Below, in pieces: positions 38,600 to 49,596 of a stretch of DNA of 64,000 nucleotides; position 1 is the stretch's first letter; each line of letters begins with the position of its first letter. The notes under the pieces were generated by a model, which ran no database searches, was not told where the DNA came from, and saw only the letters and a program-made list of their open reading frames with translations. Made by a program: the position numbers and the translations under genes. Source of the stretch: Clarkia xantiana subsp. parviflora (Eukaryota > Streptophyta > Magnoliopsida > Myrtales > Onagraceae); NCBI GenBank assembly GCA_036873135.1, contig JAPTYO010000007.1:16226763-16290762 (forward strand), in the 5' to 3' direction.

Positions 38600-39560
38600 A
38601 TGTTTTAAATCAAATAGTTTTAACACGCGATACTTTAAAAATTATAAAAACTTTAAAATTTCGTAATTAATTTCAACATTTTATAACACATCTAAAATGT
38701 ACTTTTTTTATTTATGTTTTTATATTCGAAATGTAAAAAAAAAAAAAAAAAAAACAGTATACTACCTTTTAATTTCTAAAATTATTTCAAAATTTTAACA
38801 AAACTATGAAATTTGTTAATTAATTAGAACATTTAATAACACACTGATTTCTATTTTTAAACTCAATTTTAATATTCGAAATTATAAACAAAAACTACAA
38901 AAAAAAAAACAAAAAAAAACTGTATAATCTCTATTTTTCAATTCTGTTTTTTATATTAAAGGTTTTTTTAAACTAATTTCAACAATATTTCGAAATTTGA
39001 AAAACACAATGAAATATATTATGTTTTAATTTCAAAAAAAATATTTTCATTTATTATGTTTTAAAATAAAATAAAACAATGAAATTTCGTAATTAATTTA
39101 TTATAACACTCTAATTTCTAATTTTAATTTCTGTTTTTATATTTGAAATTAAAAAAATGATATATTCTCTATTTTTCAATTCTGTTTTATTTAGAAAGAT
39201 AATTTTTTTTACTAATTTATAAATTAATTTCGAAATTTGAAAACACATATTTTAATATTTCAGTTTTGTATTCAAATTCGAATTTTCAAACACTATGAAA
39301 TTTTGTAATTAATTTCAATATTTATAATACTCTAATATTAAATTATAATTTCTATTTTTAAATTGGAAATTTCAAAATAAATTATCTAATTTCAAATTTT
39401 AAAAACCAAAACTCTGTATTTTCTATTTTTAAAATTTCGATTTTCAAATTTTTTTTTCTTAATTCGAATCTAAAAAAGCATTAATTTCATTTTTTTTTCG
39501 AATTAAAAAAATGTAATAATCTATTTTCAAATCAATAACATATTTATTAGGCAGTGTACT
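38600..39560. repeat. Degenerate AT-rich tandem array in PMD intron
   Basis: The motif AAATTT(C/T)GTAATTAATTTC, followed by ATAACAC and CTAATTTCTATTTTTAA, recurs near 38657, 38808, 39083 and 39298 at irregular spacing of about 150-275 bp. It is almost entirely A and T. It looks like an old tandem expansion and has no coding potential. Confidence 0.55.
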
Positions 39561-39834
39561 ATATTTAAGCAATATATTGTAATCTATGTATCAATATAAA
39601 CGTTTCTATGTATAGAAAATTTACCTTGTCCTCGTAAGTGAAATTAGCCCAATGAATGTTCTTCATATAAAGGACAGCATTGTCCACTGGTTCATTGTCC
39701 AAATTCATTCTTCTTTTTTGACTGGAAGAACTACATTCACCATGGTTAGCCATTGACACAAATTGCAGATTGCAAATATAGAAGATGTAAGTTTGATGAC
39801 AAATTGTAAATTTTTACAATTGTGTGTAGAGGAG

Positions 39835-39841
39835 TTTTATA
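39835..39841 (-). promoter_or_regulatory. TATA box of the PMD gene
   Basis: TATAAAA on the minus strand, 82 bp upstream of the ATG and just inside the right terminal repeat. The element's own end may therefore supply the promoter. Confidence 0.5.
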
Positions 39842-39884
39842 GGGGTGGGAGAAGAGAAGAAAGTTATGAGAATTTAAGGTTTAG

Positions 39885-40238
39885 GGGGAGAAAAACGAGG
39901 GGCGGCGGGGCTGGCATTTAAAAATGCCAGCCCACTGTCCCGCTGCTATAGGCCTAGGCAGCAGGACGGGGAACCCGACAAAACGGGTTCTCCTAGGCGA
40001 CACATGCCTGCGTCGCCTCGGGACAGGGGAAATATTCCTATGTCCCATCTTACAGCCAATGGAAGAGGGACACCATGTCGGTAACAGGACACGCGTGTCC
40101 GTCCTGCAGTCAGAGGCTGCGGGACACGTGTCGTCCCGCAATTACCAATTGCGGGACATGAGATTTTCATAAAAAGCCAATTTCGATGGACATTTTTCAA
40201 ATTACAATTTCGTAGGGGGGCAAATTGATAAATTTTTC
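39885..40238 (-). repeat. Right terminal inverted repeat of the Mutator-like element
   Basis: GC-rich sequence with GGCGACGCAGGCATGTGTCG-type and GCGGGACA motifs, inverted relative to the left terminus. The outermost 17 bases match the left end exactly. The inner border is approximate. Confidence 0.75.
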
Positions 40239-40263
40239 AATGACTACATCTGCATACTGTGCC

Positions 40264-41674
40264 TAGGGGTGGACGTAGGGCTGGCAATGGTGCGGTGAAA
40301 ATCAAATAACCATGGTTATTCGCACCATTTACCGCAATGGTTAACCGCACCATTATGGTGAGGGGCGGTTATGGTGATGAATCTTGTAACTGCAATGGTT
40401 ATGGTTGTGGTTATGGTATTCAGTCTATAACCGCGGTTATAACCATCACCTCTATAATATATATCTATATATATTACTAATACCTATATTGTTATATATA
40501 TACATTATTATTATACTTTAATTGTTATTCAAATATTATAATTCTTATTCCGTTCATTTTCCCACCCGCCATTTTTTTGTCTATATTTCTTATTATTAGG
40601 TAACCACGATTGTAAGTGATGGCGGATGAGGATCGATGATCGCAAGTGATAGCCAACTGAAGATGTGTTTTTTTTAATTGAGTAAAAATATGAAGTTATG
40701 TTTAATTTGGATTTCGTGTATGAAACAATGAATGTGTATTTACTTTTCTCGTATGAAACAATGATGTTGTATTAGTTTGAATGATTGTGGTTAAATGGTT
40801 TAATCGTGGTTAAAAACCATGGTTATGGTATGAAGAATCATAACCGCAGTGGTTATGGTTATGGTTATGGTTATGGTATGAGTGAAAAAAATATGGTATG
40901 GTTATGGTATTAGTACTATTCGCACCATACCCTCACCATCGCCAGCCCTAGGTGGGCGCGGGTTCGGTCGGAAATTTTGAAGAATAATTCCCGCCCACTA
41001 AAGTTCGGGTTTTTAGGCTCGAGTTCGGGTTCGGTCGGAAAAATATAAGAAAAAATCCCGACCAACCTCGGATTTTTCGGGCTGGTTCGAGTTAGACCAA
41101 GACTTGTTAGGGATTAGAGTAAAATAGTAGCAAATAATTAGTGTGGTGAAAAAGAGACATTGTTACGTAGTTGCTAAATAAAAAAACAGATTCAATTATA
41201 TCACTATATGAAGTTAAGCACATATACTCTAATATACACATACGTTATAGTCCATAGAGGAATAAGACTTGGTCGTATGTGGTTAAAGATCTAATTAGAC
41301 GAATGGCGAGATCGCAGGACTCGAGGTTTGTGAGCTGACCGGCGCGCTGCTGAGTGAACACTCTCGATTTTCTTTCTCTCTGCTTCAATGCGTCGTCTCA
41401 CTCTCTGACTCCTCTTTTTGAATGCTAGGTCATTAGATTAAAATATTACACTAATTATTATTAACACATGAGCTAGTGGGCCTAGCCCAAGAACAAATAT
41501 GTGGGATAATGATAATAATCAGGCGGTTCTGGTAAAACGAGTTTTTCAGCTCAGAACCCGAACATGAATATACAGGCGGAAATTTTCAAATCGGGTTTGG
41601 TTTTTTATTCAGGACGGATTTTTCGGGACGATTTTTCTCGGATTCTGAGTTCTCGGTTTTTATGCCCACCCCTA
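40264..41674. mobile_element. hAT-type element (outer), interrupted by another hAT
   Basis: Starts TAGGGGTGGACG and ends ATGCCCACCCCTA. Flanking 8-mers ACTGTGCC (40256-40263) and CCTGTGCC (41675-41682) match at 7 of 8. The body repeats CGGGTTCGGTCGGAAA-like motifs and their inverse, and has no coding frame. Without the nested insertion it is about 730 bp. Confidence 0.75.
40276..40950. mobile_element. hAT-type MITE nested in another hAT
   Basis: Starts TAGGGCTGGCAATGG and ends CCATCGCCAGCCCTA. Flanking 8-mers GGTGGACG (40268-40275) and GGTGGGCG (40951-40958) match at 7 of 8. The body is rich in GGTTATGG and AACCATGG units in both orientations. No coding capacity. Confidence 0.8.
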
Positions 41675-41882
41675 CCTGTGCCTACTCCCTAATGAATGAA
41701 ATAACTGTTAGTTACAACTAGTCTCAGCAAAGTGCAAAATGGTCCCTTATAAATTTACTGCGGTAATAATAGAAGTAAAAGACCCTATACTTTCTAGACC
41801 AATCAACATAGTCCTTACTTTTGGCCAAAAAAAAAAAAAAAAAAACATAGTCCTTACTAATTAAAAAATGTCTATAATATTC

Positions 41883-42128
41883 GGACTTTTCTACAATGCT
41901 CTTGGAGCACCATGCTTTTGCCACTAATTTTTTTATTTTTCTATTGCCCTAAAGGTGAACCCCATAGGGAAATTGATATTATTAATAGTATGATACACAT
42001 CTTAGGTGTAGTTAAAAAAATTCATATTTTTTTTATACTTTTAAAGTTTTACTTATGTTACAATTAAGTCCACCATAGTATTAAAAAAACAAAAGCATGG
42101 TGCTCCCAAAGCATGATAGAAAAATCCA
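41883..42128. mobile_element. 246-bp Mutator-like MITE, copy 2
   Basis: Begins GGACTTTTCTACAATGCTC and ends AGCATGATAGAAAAATCC. It is flanked by a perfect 9-bp repeat, ATAATATTC (41874-41882 and 42129-42137). It has the same length and the same internal sequence (GGAAATTGATATTATTAATA) as the copy at 25537. Confidence 0.88.
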
Positions 42129-42137
42129 TAATATTCA

Positions 42138-42551
42138 GGTTTTATTTTCTGTCGTTAACTATCATTGGTATAAATAATCAAACTCATTCTTAAAGATAAA
42201 CATAAGTGACTAATAAATTAACCATGTGTTAGCCAAAAAAAAAAATTAACCATGTTATAAATAAAATGCATAAAATTAACAAAAAAACACTACATATATA
42301 GACAGAAAATGGAGCAGCTTGTTTTCATTAGATGTCAATCACATGAAGCTTTAATGACCAGCTTTCTGGTGTTTAGCATCTCAGCTTCGACATTACAGAT
42401 CTAATTAACCAACAACATTTGAGTTTTATTACATTAATTATATATAATATTATATTATATATAGAAGATAGTGTTAAATATTAAAAAAGCAAAATGCCAC
42501 ACTTCCTTTTAATTACAGTAATCCTTCTTCAACCCCAGGTGGTATAGTCTT
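42138..42551. other. Intergenic, downstream of the acyl reductase
   Basis: AT-rich. It should contain the reductase 3'UTR. Nothing else seen. Confidence 0.3.
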
Positions 42552-45106
42552 CTATTGTCTTCTCCCTTTCATTACATGCCTCCTGAGTCCCGGAATATGG
42601 ACGTTGGTGATGTATTCTTTCCAATCTATGCTCTCCACATCGAATCCAAAGCTTCTTTTCTCTTCTCCAGACATGCTCTCCATCAATCTTTGTGTGTTAC
42701 TGTTATCAAACCTGTAAAACCACATATAGATCAATTTTAAGGAAAAATTATAAAACTGTTTTTTACCCAGTTGGCAAAATTTAAGGATATTAACTACCTG
42801 CCGCGGTAAAAGGTGTAGGGTTCATAGATGTTAGCGAGGTGCTTGGCTTGCTCGACCGCTTTCCTGTAGATGAATTCGAGTCTCTGAGTTAACCTCTCAT
42901 TGGAGGAATCCACATGTTGCAGTGCTTGTCTGTTGGTGCCATCTCTACCAGATAGGTGAGCCGAGAATTCCTCCATCGAACTGCACATCTTCATGAATGA
43001 CACATGGATCGGTCTTCCCTTGGGGTCCACGCAAGGTGAAGTAGAGTAGTGCTCGTAGAGCAATGCAGCTAGGTTCTTGAAGATTAGTGGGTTCACCACC
43101 GATGTAGCAATCTGGTACACATTGATGTCTGGTCTTGCCGCCATCCCGTGCCTTGCTATGGCTGCTAATGTCGCATTCACTACCATATCTGCAGGCACCT
43201 GAAGAGTGACGGGTCCAGAATTTTTTAGGACATTTCCTTTTTGGTAATTAACCCTGATATGATATGAACACGATTACATTACCACATCGAGTACGCCATT
43301 CGGATCAACAAGGAATCCAGTGAGCTGACCTTTCCCGTAGTACAAAACAATTGGATCCATCATCCTGACAGTGGAGCGTTATCAATAAATGTCTGCATTG
43401 AGTTTCGTATTAATTAGAAGTGTTCGATAAGAGTTTAGATACCTATTTCCTTCCATCCACCCTGGGAAAGGCTCCTTCACTGTACTCTCAATTACACTCG
43501 GTCTTATTATGACAACCGGTATGTCGCCTCTCATGTCATTAATCATCATTTCTCCCATGGCCTTTGTAAAAACATAGGTGTCTTGCCACCCAAACTGCTT
43601 CGCCCTAATGGGTTTACCATGAAATCAGAATTTAGAGTCGAGAAGCCCAACAAAAAAGCTAGAAGAAGAAGAGGATCGAATATTACCTTTCTAAGCCCAG
43701 CTCTTTCATCCTCTGAGCTGCAACAGAGTCGTCGAGACCTTCCTTTGAATTTAAAGCCAAATTGATTTCGTTTTGCACATCTAGTTCGGGGAAGGTTGTG
43801 CAAGAGTTCTCAGCAGTGAAACTTTCCTGTGCTATGCAGTCTCCAATGCAGAATGGCTTCTCCATTACCTTCCCTTGCCTCTGTCCATTCACGTAAGCTA
43901 AAAAAAACACGGGGAAGTTTTCAATTGTCACTGCCAAGTTCTAGTTTTTGTAATCTAATTCGATTTATTAAAATTCACCTGTTGAAACTTGCAGAAAGAG
44001 CTTCAATTTCTTGCACCGATTTGCAAAACCCATGAGATTTTGCGCTCCTTTGGTGTTTATTTCAATTGCGACATCGTACCTGCCTTGTCGTGTAAGAACA
44101 CTTCATCAGGTTATGTGCATTATACGGGTCTAGTGTATATTCCGAGGTGACAGACCTTTCATCGAATGTAGTATTTGCAGCCGAGTTTACAATGATATCC
44201 ACTTCTTTTGCAATGGCATCAGCTAAATCCTCTCCTAGCCCAAGATTCGAACTGCAGACATCTCCAACCACGGGAACTAGTTTGCTCAGCACGAAGGACT
44301 CGTAGGATTTTCCATATGTCTGTCTGAGGCACTTGAAGAGCTCCGTATTGGTAATCTGCATACATAATTACAAATATGCAGAAGCATACACAATAAATCT
44401 TGAATTTTTCTTATATAGTAGAGCGGGAAAAAAATGCTAAAATTGCAGAAACACGAGACGAGCATACTTCACTGGTTAATCTAGCCATTGCAGCTTCTTT
44501 GTCTTTTGCTTTAATCACAAGATATATCTTGCCCACATCAGGTACTGTCCTCAAGATCTTCTCAACTAGCACTGTTAATCGGGTCATGTAATTTAGGAAT
44601 GACACGTACAAAAATACTTGGCGACCAAACTTCTTGAATCTAGCATCCACAATTTTTTGTTTTTTTTTTGGGGACCATCTTTTACACTATAAAGGATGCA
44701 GAAATGTGAAATTATGGAGTGCATAATGGGGAGGTTTTTTGAATCTTTTACCTTTAGCCAAAAAGCCGGTGGCGCCAGTGATGAGAAATCTCTTACCTCT
44801 CAAGAACCTAACAATGCCAAGACCCTCATCCATCTGCACCAAAGGGTGGCTCTGCCCACCATAAGAAATCAACTCTTGAACTGCCTCTGCTTGACTCTTC
44901 CCATTTGGGGACAACACCAAGCTTCCAGTTTCCATCACAGGTGATCTCTCGGTCAATGCCGAAGAAGTGGCAGTCAACTTTACCTTGTTGCCACCACCTT
45001 CACAGTAGACCTTGAGGCAGCTTGTAGACTTCTTCTTGTGAGATAATGAGGTTCCTCGGATTTTATTCGGGGAGACTGCAAATGAGTTGAAGGAAAGAGC
45101 CTCCAT
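42552..45106 (-). CDS. FAR2: Fatty acyl-CoA/ACP reductase, plastidial MS2/FAR2 type
   Basis: Reduces long-chain fatty acyl-ACP/CoA to fatty alcohol with NADPH. In Arabidopsis MS2/FAR2 acts in tapetal plastids to make sporopollenin precursors for pollen exine. Nine exons: 44752-45106, 44468-44571, 44156-44355, 43979-44079, 43687-43897, 43443-43604, 43283-43364, 42798-43198, 42552-42711. All introns are GT-AG, all phases fit, 591 residues (Arabidopsis MS2 is 616). A Ser/Lys-rich N-terminal extension of about 100 residues fits a plastid transit peptide. The Rossmann nucleotide motif TGATGFLAK is at about 110-118 and the catalytic YVFTK (Y334, K338) is present. A C-terminal male-sterility domain follows. 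The extended N-terminus favours the MS2 clade over cytosolic wax-forming FARs. Tapetum expression is inferred from the family. Confidence 0.94.
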
Positions 45107-45778
45107 TTTCAGCCCAAAGAATGGGGGTAAGGGAAGAAAGGGAGCTTAGAATTAATTTTTCTAGTTGGGAATTTGTTAGCTTAGACCGAAGCTAACAAGA
45201 CAGTTACTTCACCGAAAGAGAGGCCAGTGAACCACCAATGTTTTCTTATGATAAGAGATGGGTTTGTTGTGGGTTTTTATAATAGGTTAAGAGAAAGACT
45301 ATGGTGCATGTAAAGAAAGGGTGGGAGGAGAGTTAGGTGATCTTTCTTCGCATTGATGCCCGCTAGGGCTCTCTTTTTGCCACTCCTTGGAAATTGCCAT
45401 AAGATGGCGGGATTCAGTCTCGTTACCTTGCTTTTCCCCTCTTCTCTTCGGTCGATCAGCATCTCCTCCTTCCTCCTTTTGGATTGAAATCTGCCATTTT
45501 ATAAGGATTCATCATTCAGAACATGTGTCATAGCAAAAGCAAAGTAGGTTTCATTTAGCTACTAAAGTAGAAGCAACGAGAGGTCTAAATAGATACATAC
45601 ACAGGGTGCATGTTAGTTGTGAACAAGCTACACTACTTGGGTGTGAAACGTACCAATATGAATATTGGTCCTATGAAAGGAGAACTTCAACTAAAAAAAA
45701 ATCCACATGACATGTGTGCCAGACACCTTTCTCTCTAATCTCCTTGCTTCAACTTAAAATTAAATAAGGAAATTCAAT
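45107..45778. other. Spacer between reductase promoter and SET gene 3' end
   Basis: Holds the reductase 5'UTR/promoter (minus strand, right of 45106) and the 3'UTR of the upstream SET gene. No further gene seen. Confidence 0.4.
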
Positions 45779-48064
45779 TTATTCTCCAGAAAGGCATCGT
45801 GGACAGTTACAACGGAAGCCAAATCCTTGATATAGAAGAGCTTGTCGAGCATTGTGATCCATACTCGCATCAATGTAGCATATTCTTAGCTCTTCACCTG
45901 CAAAATAAGCAGTACCTCTAAGTGAAAATAGCCTTGCCAAATAATCAACAAAATCTACTTTGGTAACCAAAATAATTAGCACCAGTTAGTTGCTTTGACA
46001 CCGAAAAATATAAATGGTGCAAAGTCAGTGCTGTTTTTAATTGAATGATGACTAGGGATGCAAAATTAAGTTGCATCCTAGTATTATTAGTAGATACTCT
46101 TCTATCACATGCTATAGATAAAGTTTCTCTCACGGACCAAATGATGTAACTTGAAGCTACATCCCCGGTGACACAATAAGTGATGCAGCTGAAAATAATT
46201 TGAGAATTAGATGGCTAGAGAAAAACCTTGCTCGATATCACGGAGCGCCTTCATTCTTGCAAATGCATTGTCTAACCATATTATGTGTGCATTAGGATCT
46301 GCAATTCGGTAGACCACATTTACCATGAAATTAGCTCATAACTTTAGCATATGAAACTCATGCAAATGGATCTTATGTGAGCATCACAATGTTTAACTGT
46401 CAAGAAGTTTTTTTTTGGCCAAAGCTGTCAAGAAGTTAGAAGAGCTTGTATGATGTCAATTGTCACTTTGACCAGCTCAGTAAGTCCAAAAATGCATCCT
46501 ATTCTATAGCACTGTCATGTATGATACTAGGAACATGTAATGTTTTAGTAGAAACTGAAAATTACTAAGTGTAGGTATAAATGGAAACCATTGCTGCAAG
46601 ATGAGGAAAGAGCTGTACCACAGTCGTGATTGTAAAATGAAGGGAGCAAGTAAACAGCATTTCCAACAGCGACTTCAGATTCCACTGATGCTGACGCCAA
46701 CGACAGAAGATCTTCATATGACCCTCCAGCCATTTCTATACGAAATGCATTTATTCGGATTCGTGCCAACAGGCTAATGTACCATTGCTTGTTAAGAACT
46801 AGAAATGTCAAAGGAAACCATATTTCGAAATTTCTACAGAAGGGAGTATAGGCAGGAAATAACTTAGAGACAAATAAACAGCAGACTGAGGATACAAGCT
46901 ATCTGCTCATCAACTAGATTGGCCTTCTCAAAGGCACTCCTCAGCAATTTAAACCCTTCCTCCATCTGTAATTGCCACATCATCCAGAGGTCAATTATCA
47001 TGACAAAGAAAACATTATACATGCATCTCTATGCTTTGCATCCTACGATACGAGACTGACCTCTGAAATCATCTTAGTAGATAAACCGGCTGGTTGAAGT
47101 ACGTCAAGACAGTCTGCAGTGGCTGACCCCGCTATGACCATACAAGCTAGCCGTTTTATCATGAGAGGATATTTCATCCCCTGCAGACTTTTTGGCAAGG
47201 AAAAATTAGGGAAGTGCTACCTGGTTTACAAATAAGTAATAACAAAAGATCTCTACTTTCTCGACATTATATCACGGTAGTTTTGTTTAGCAGATACTTA
47301 GTTGATTGTATACGATGGTTATCAATAACGCCCGATGGCAACTGAAATTTACATAGATGGGTATAACAATACGAAAAGAAAGAACCATAAGAGAAGTAAA
47401 CAGATATAGCATCACAATAAAAAGTCCCATACCGACAATATTCATCGAAGGCGGACCAATCTGCTCTTGCCTCAACCTCACAGAAAGCCTAAGCCACCAT
47501 ATATGCACCAACAAACTTGTGAGTGATCATATACAATATAAATAATAACAAACGGGACAACATAGAGTAGGGGGAAAAAAAGTATATTCAGTCAGACAAA
47601 ACATCAAACAGTGGTGTGCATGGCAATGTTTTTCAGTCTGGCGACTACAATTCACGGTAAGAAGTAACAGCGTCGAAATTAAATCGGAAATGTGCTACCT
47701 TAGACTGTTCTGCACACTCTACATTGCAGAACGACGGAATTTGAGCATCGTGGCTGCACTCTGCAGTCCCAGTCTTCTTCCTCAGGCAAAAGTAGCAGAC
47801 AGAATGGATGGCAGATATAGAAGGATAAGAAACGACGGGCTTAGCCGTGTGGATGAGGTCGCCGGCGCCGATTTTTCGAGTAGCAAAGACGCCGCGACCA
47901 GCTGACTCGGTGACGGAAACACATATTGGAGGTGGACCCGGCCGATCCACAGTATTGGTCTCGATCAAAGAGGAGGAAGAAAAGAAGTGGAGAAGAGTGG
48001 TTCGATGCAGCTGCGGCGAGTGCAATCGAGAGGCGGAGATGCCGATTCGAATCAATCGAAACAT
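45779..48064 (-). CDS. ATXR4: SET-domain protein, ATXR4/SDG38 type
   Basis: Predicted protein-lysine methyltransferase. Seven exons: 47699-48064, 47433-47488, 47061-47187, 46896-46965, 46619-46798, 46227-46298, 45779-45897. All are in phase and give 329 residues (Arabidopsis ATXR4 is about 325). A split SET domain begins with AGRGVF (55-60). It is interrupted by a Cys cluster (C90, C93, C103, C113, C117; MYND-like) and a helical insert. It closes with the NHDC motif (about 263-266), GEELRICYID (291-300) and a post-SET CNCPRC (near 322-327). The Arg/Ser-rich first 30 residues look like an organelle presequence. For exon 3 the acceptor at 47188 was chosen because the next AG downstream breaks the frame. 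The substrate is unknown; the histone assignment comes only from family naming. Confidence 0.92.
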
Positions 48065-49596
48065 TTCTTAATGCGGAGTTCTGGTACTCAAAATCACGGT
48101 CGATATCAGTGGAACTGGGAAGAAGTTGCAGAAATTGGAGGGAACTGGTAAGGACAGTGGCGCTTAATTGGAGTTCTGTTCCAGACAATTCATAGTTGGT
48201 AGTGGAGATTTCTTGGTTTCATGTACCGATGGATTATAATATCATTGTTACGGTATAAATTGTAGTGGTTAATAACCAAACTGTTAACCGAATGTTGACT
48301 ACCCAAATCACATGTAGCAGACCAAAAGAGGTCAACCGCCTCCAACGACAATGAATCAGTGTCGATAATCAAAAGTCGAAACAACATGACTCAATTTTCA
48401 TGGCCTCCAATAATCGAAGTATGAGAATGTACATTTTCCTTGGCAAAAAAAAATCGTATCAGAAAATGGAAAACAATTCATAACCCATTATTCAATCTTT
48501 CTGATTGTGTGTAGCGTGTGTTTCCATCTCAGATACTGAATATAAAGTAGAGTCAGATACCCTAGTAACATAGCATTAAATATCAGTTTTCAGATCAATA
48601 TTTGTACATCATACGAGCATGGTACAACCATTTCTTTACTCAACCATTCACATACAAATTGGGTTGTTTTTTCAAACAATAAGTATTAGGTTGTTTGTGA
48701 AACCATTATATAGTTTTCATATAAATATTTGGGAAAAAAGTGAAAATTTTAAATTTTATTGTTTAACCTTATTCATGTTATGTTTCGTGTTAGTAAATTT
48801 GGAACATAATTAGAACAACTCATCCGTTTTATTAGATAGACTAATATAGTACGACACGTCACCACACGAATATACAAGACACTAATTCTCGGCTCTACCC
48901 ACATGCATCTGGACCCAGCCGGTGAGGCCTGTCAACAAGGCCAGTTAGTTGGTTGGTCGAGCCCGCAGTAAGCCCATTTCAAAAAGGATGCAGTTAAACA
49001 CAGCCCATCATGACCGAAAAGAAAACACAGGCCTTGGACAGGGACATACATTACCACATTAATTAACTAACATTTTTTTTTTCCTTCCGTTTTTGCCCAA
49101 CCACAGACCAGTGTATCGTTGTTTCATTGCATTTTCTATCAAGTCTTATTTTCTATGTGATTTTGCTTCAAAGTGACCTAATTAATATAACATATATCAC
49201 TTAATTCATAGACCGTGTTAGACATATGAGGGTGTGAATATAAATGGACTTAATAAAATAATATATTAACTATATTAGGTTATTAACAGGGAGATGTGGG
49301 ATTGTTCACTACATTTGGTTGGAAATAATAGTAAAAACAAAAATTTAATTGTGAAAAATTTCAGACTGTAAATTAAGAGAGTCTGGTCATTATGTAGTAC
49401 GATGGATTGCCACTGCTAATATTTATATACACGAAAACAATTCAAACAAACAAGTCGCTTAGTAGAACTCTTTGGTTAAATTTGATCCATCAAGTGCTTA
49501 GCAATAAATTCCCTGCCTATTAAGCACTAAACCGATCAAATCACACTTATTATCAAATCCATCGACTCGTTAAAACCGTATTTACTACCATAACCA
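48065..49596. other. Spacer upstream of the SET gene
   Basis: Promoter side of the SET gene and 3' side of the DUF620 gene. Plus-strand frames at 47847-48195 are antisense shadows. Otherwise AT-rich, with no element defined. Confidence 0.35.

Larger units (their letters stand above)
36682..39753 (-). pseudogene. Plant mobile domain (PMD, MAIN/MAIL-like) gene, decayed
   Basis: PMD proteins include MAIN and MAIL1 and are also carried by transposons; the domain resembles an aminotransferase-like fold. First exon 39625-39753 (ATG, 43 codons, ending YEDK before GTAA). A second segment around 38160-38395 encodes TGEMTVTLKDVAMISG with FHLP before it. A third, around 37700-38020, encodes WLKEHFLMKYEN and NAYILCLLGTVLFED. 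A fourth, around 36910-37380, encodes ARECWDLTYLQLP and a proline run. A last one, ending at 36682, encodes KKLMKLATHFLTTSDMSA. Damage: TGA at 38151, one extra base near 37812-37819 that shifts the frame, and an in-frame TAA near 36795. I found no splice choice that bypasses these. Segment borders are approximate. Confidence 0.75.
35022..40238 (-). mobile_element. Mutator-like element carrying a PMD gene
   Basis: A 5.2-kb element with long inverted termini, both beginning GAAAAATTTATCAATTT. Similarity continues for roughly 250-350 bp, including GTTGTAATTTGAAAAATG, the GCAATTGGTAATTGCGGGAC-type segment and CCTAGG.GAACCCGTTTTGTC. Flanks AATGGACTAC (35012-35021) and AATGACTAC (40239-40247) are a 9-bp duplication with one extra G, fitting Mutator-type insertion. 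The only coding content seen is a decayed plant-mobile-domain gene read inward from the right terminus. No Mutator transposase domain is visible. A solo LTR is nested in the left arm. Confidence 0.82.

Noticed and set aside
47841..48195. Open frames on both strands near the SET gene start
   Set aside because: They overlap the first exon of the SET gene in other frames, and lack its conserved motifs.
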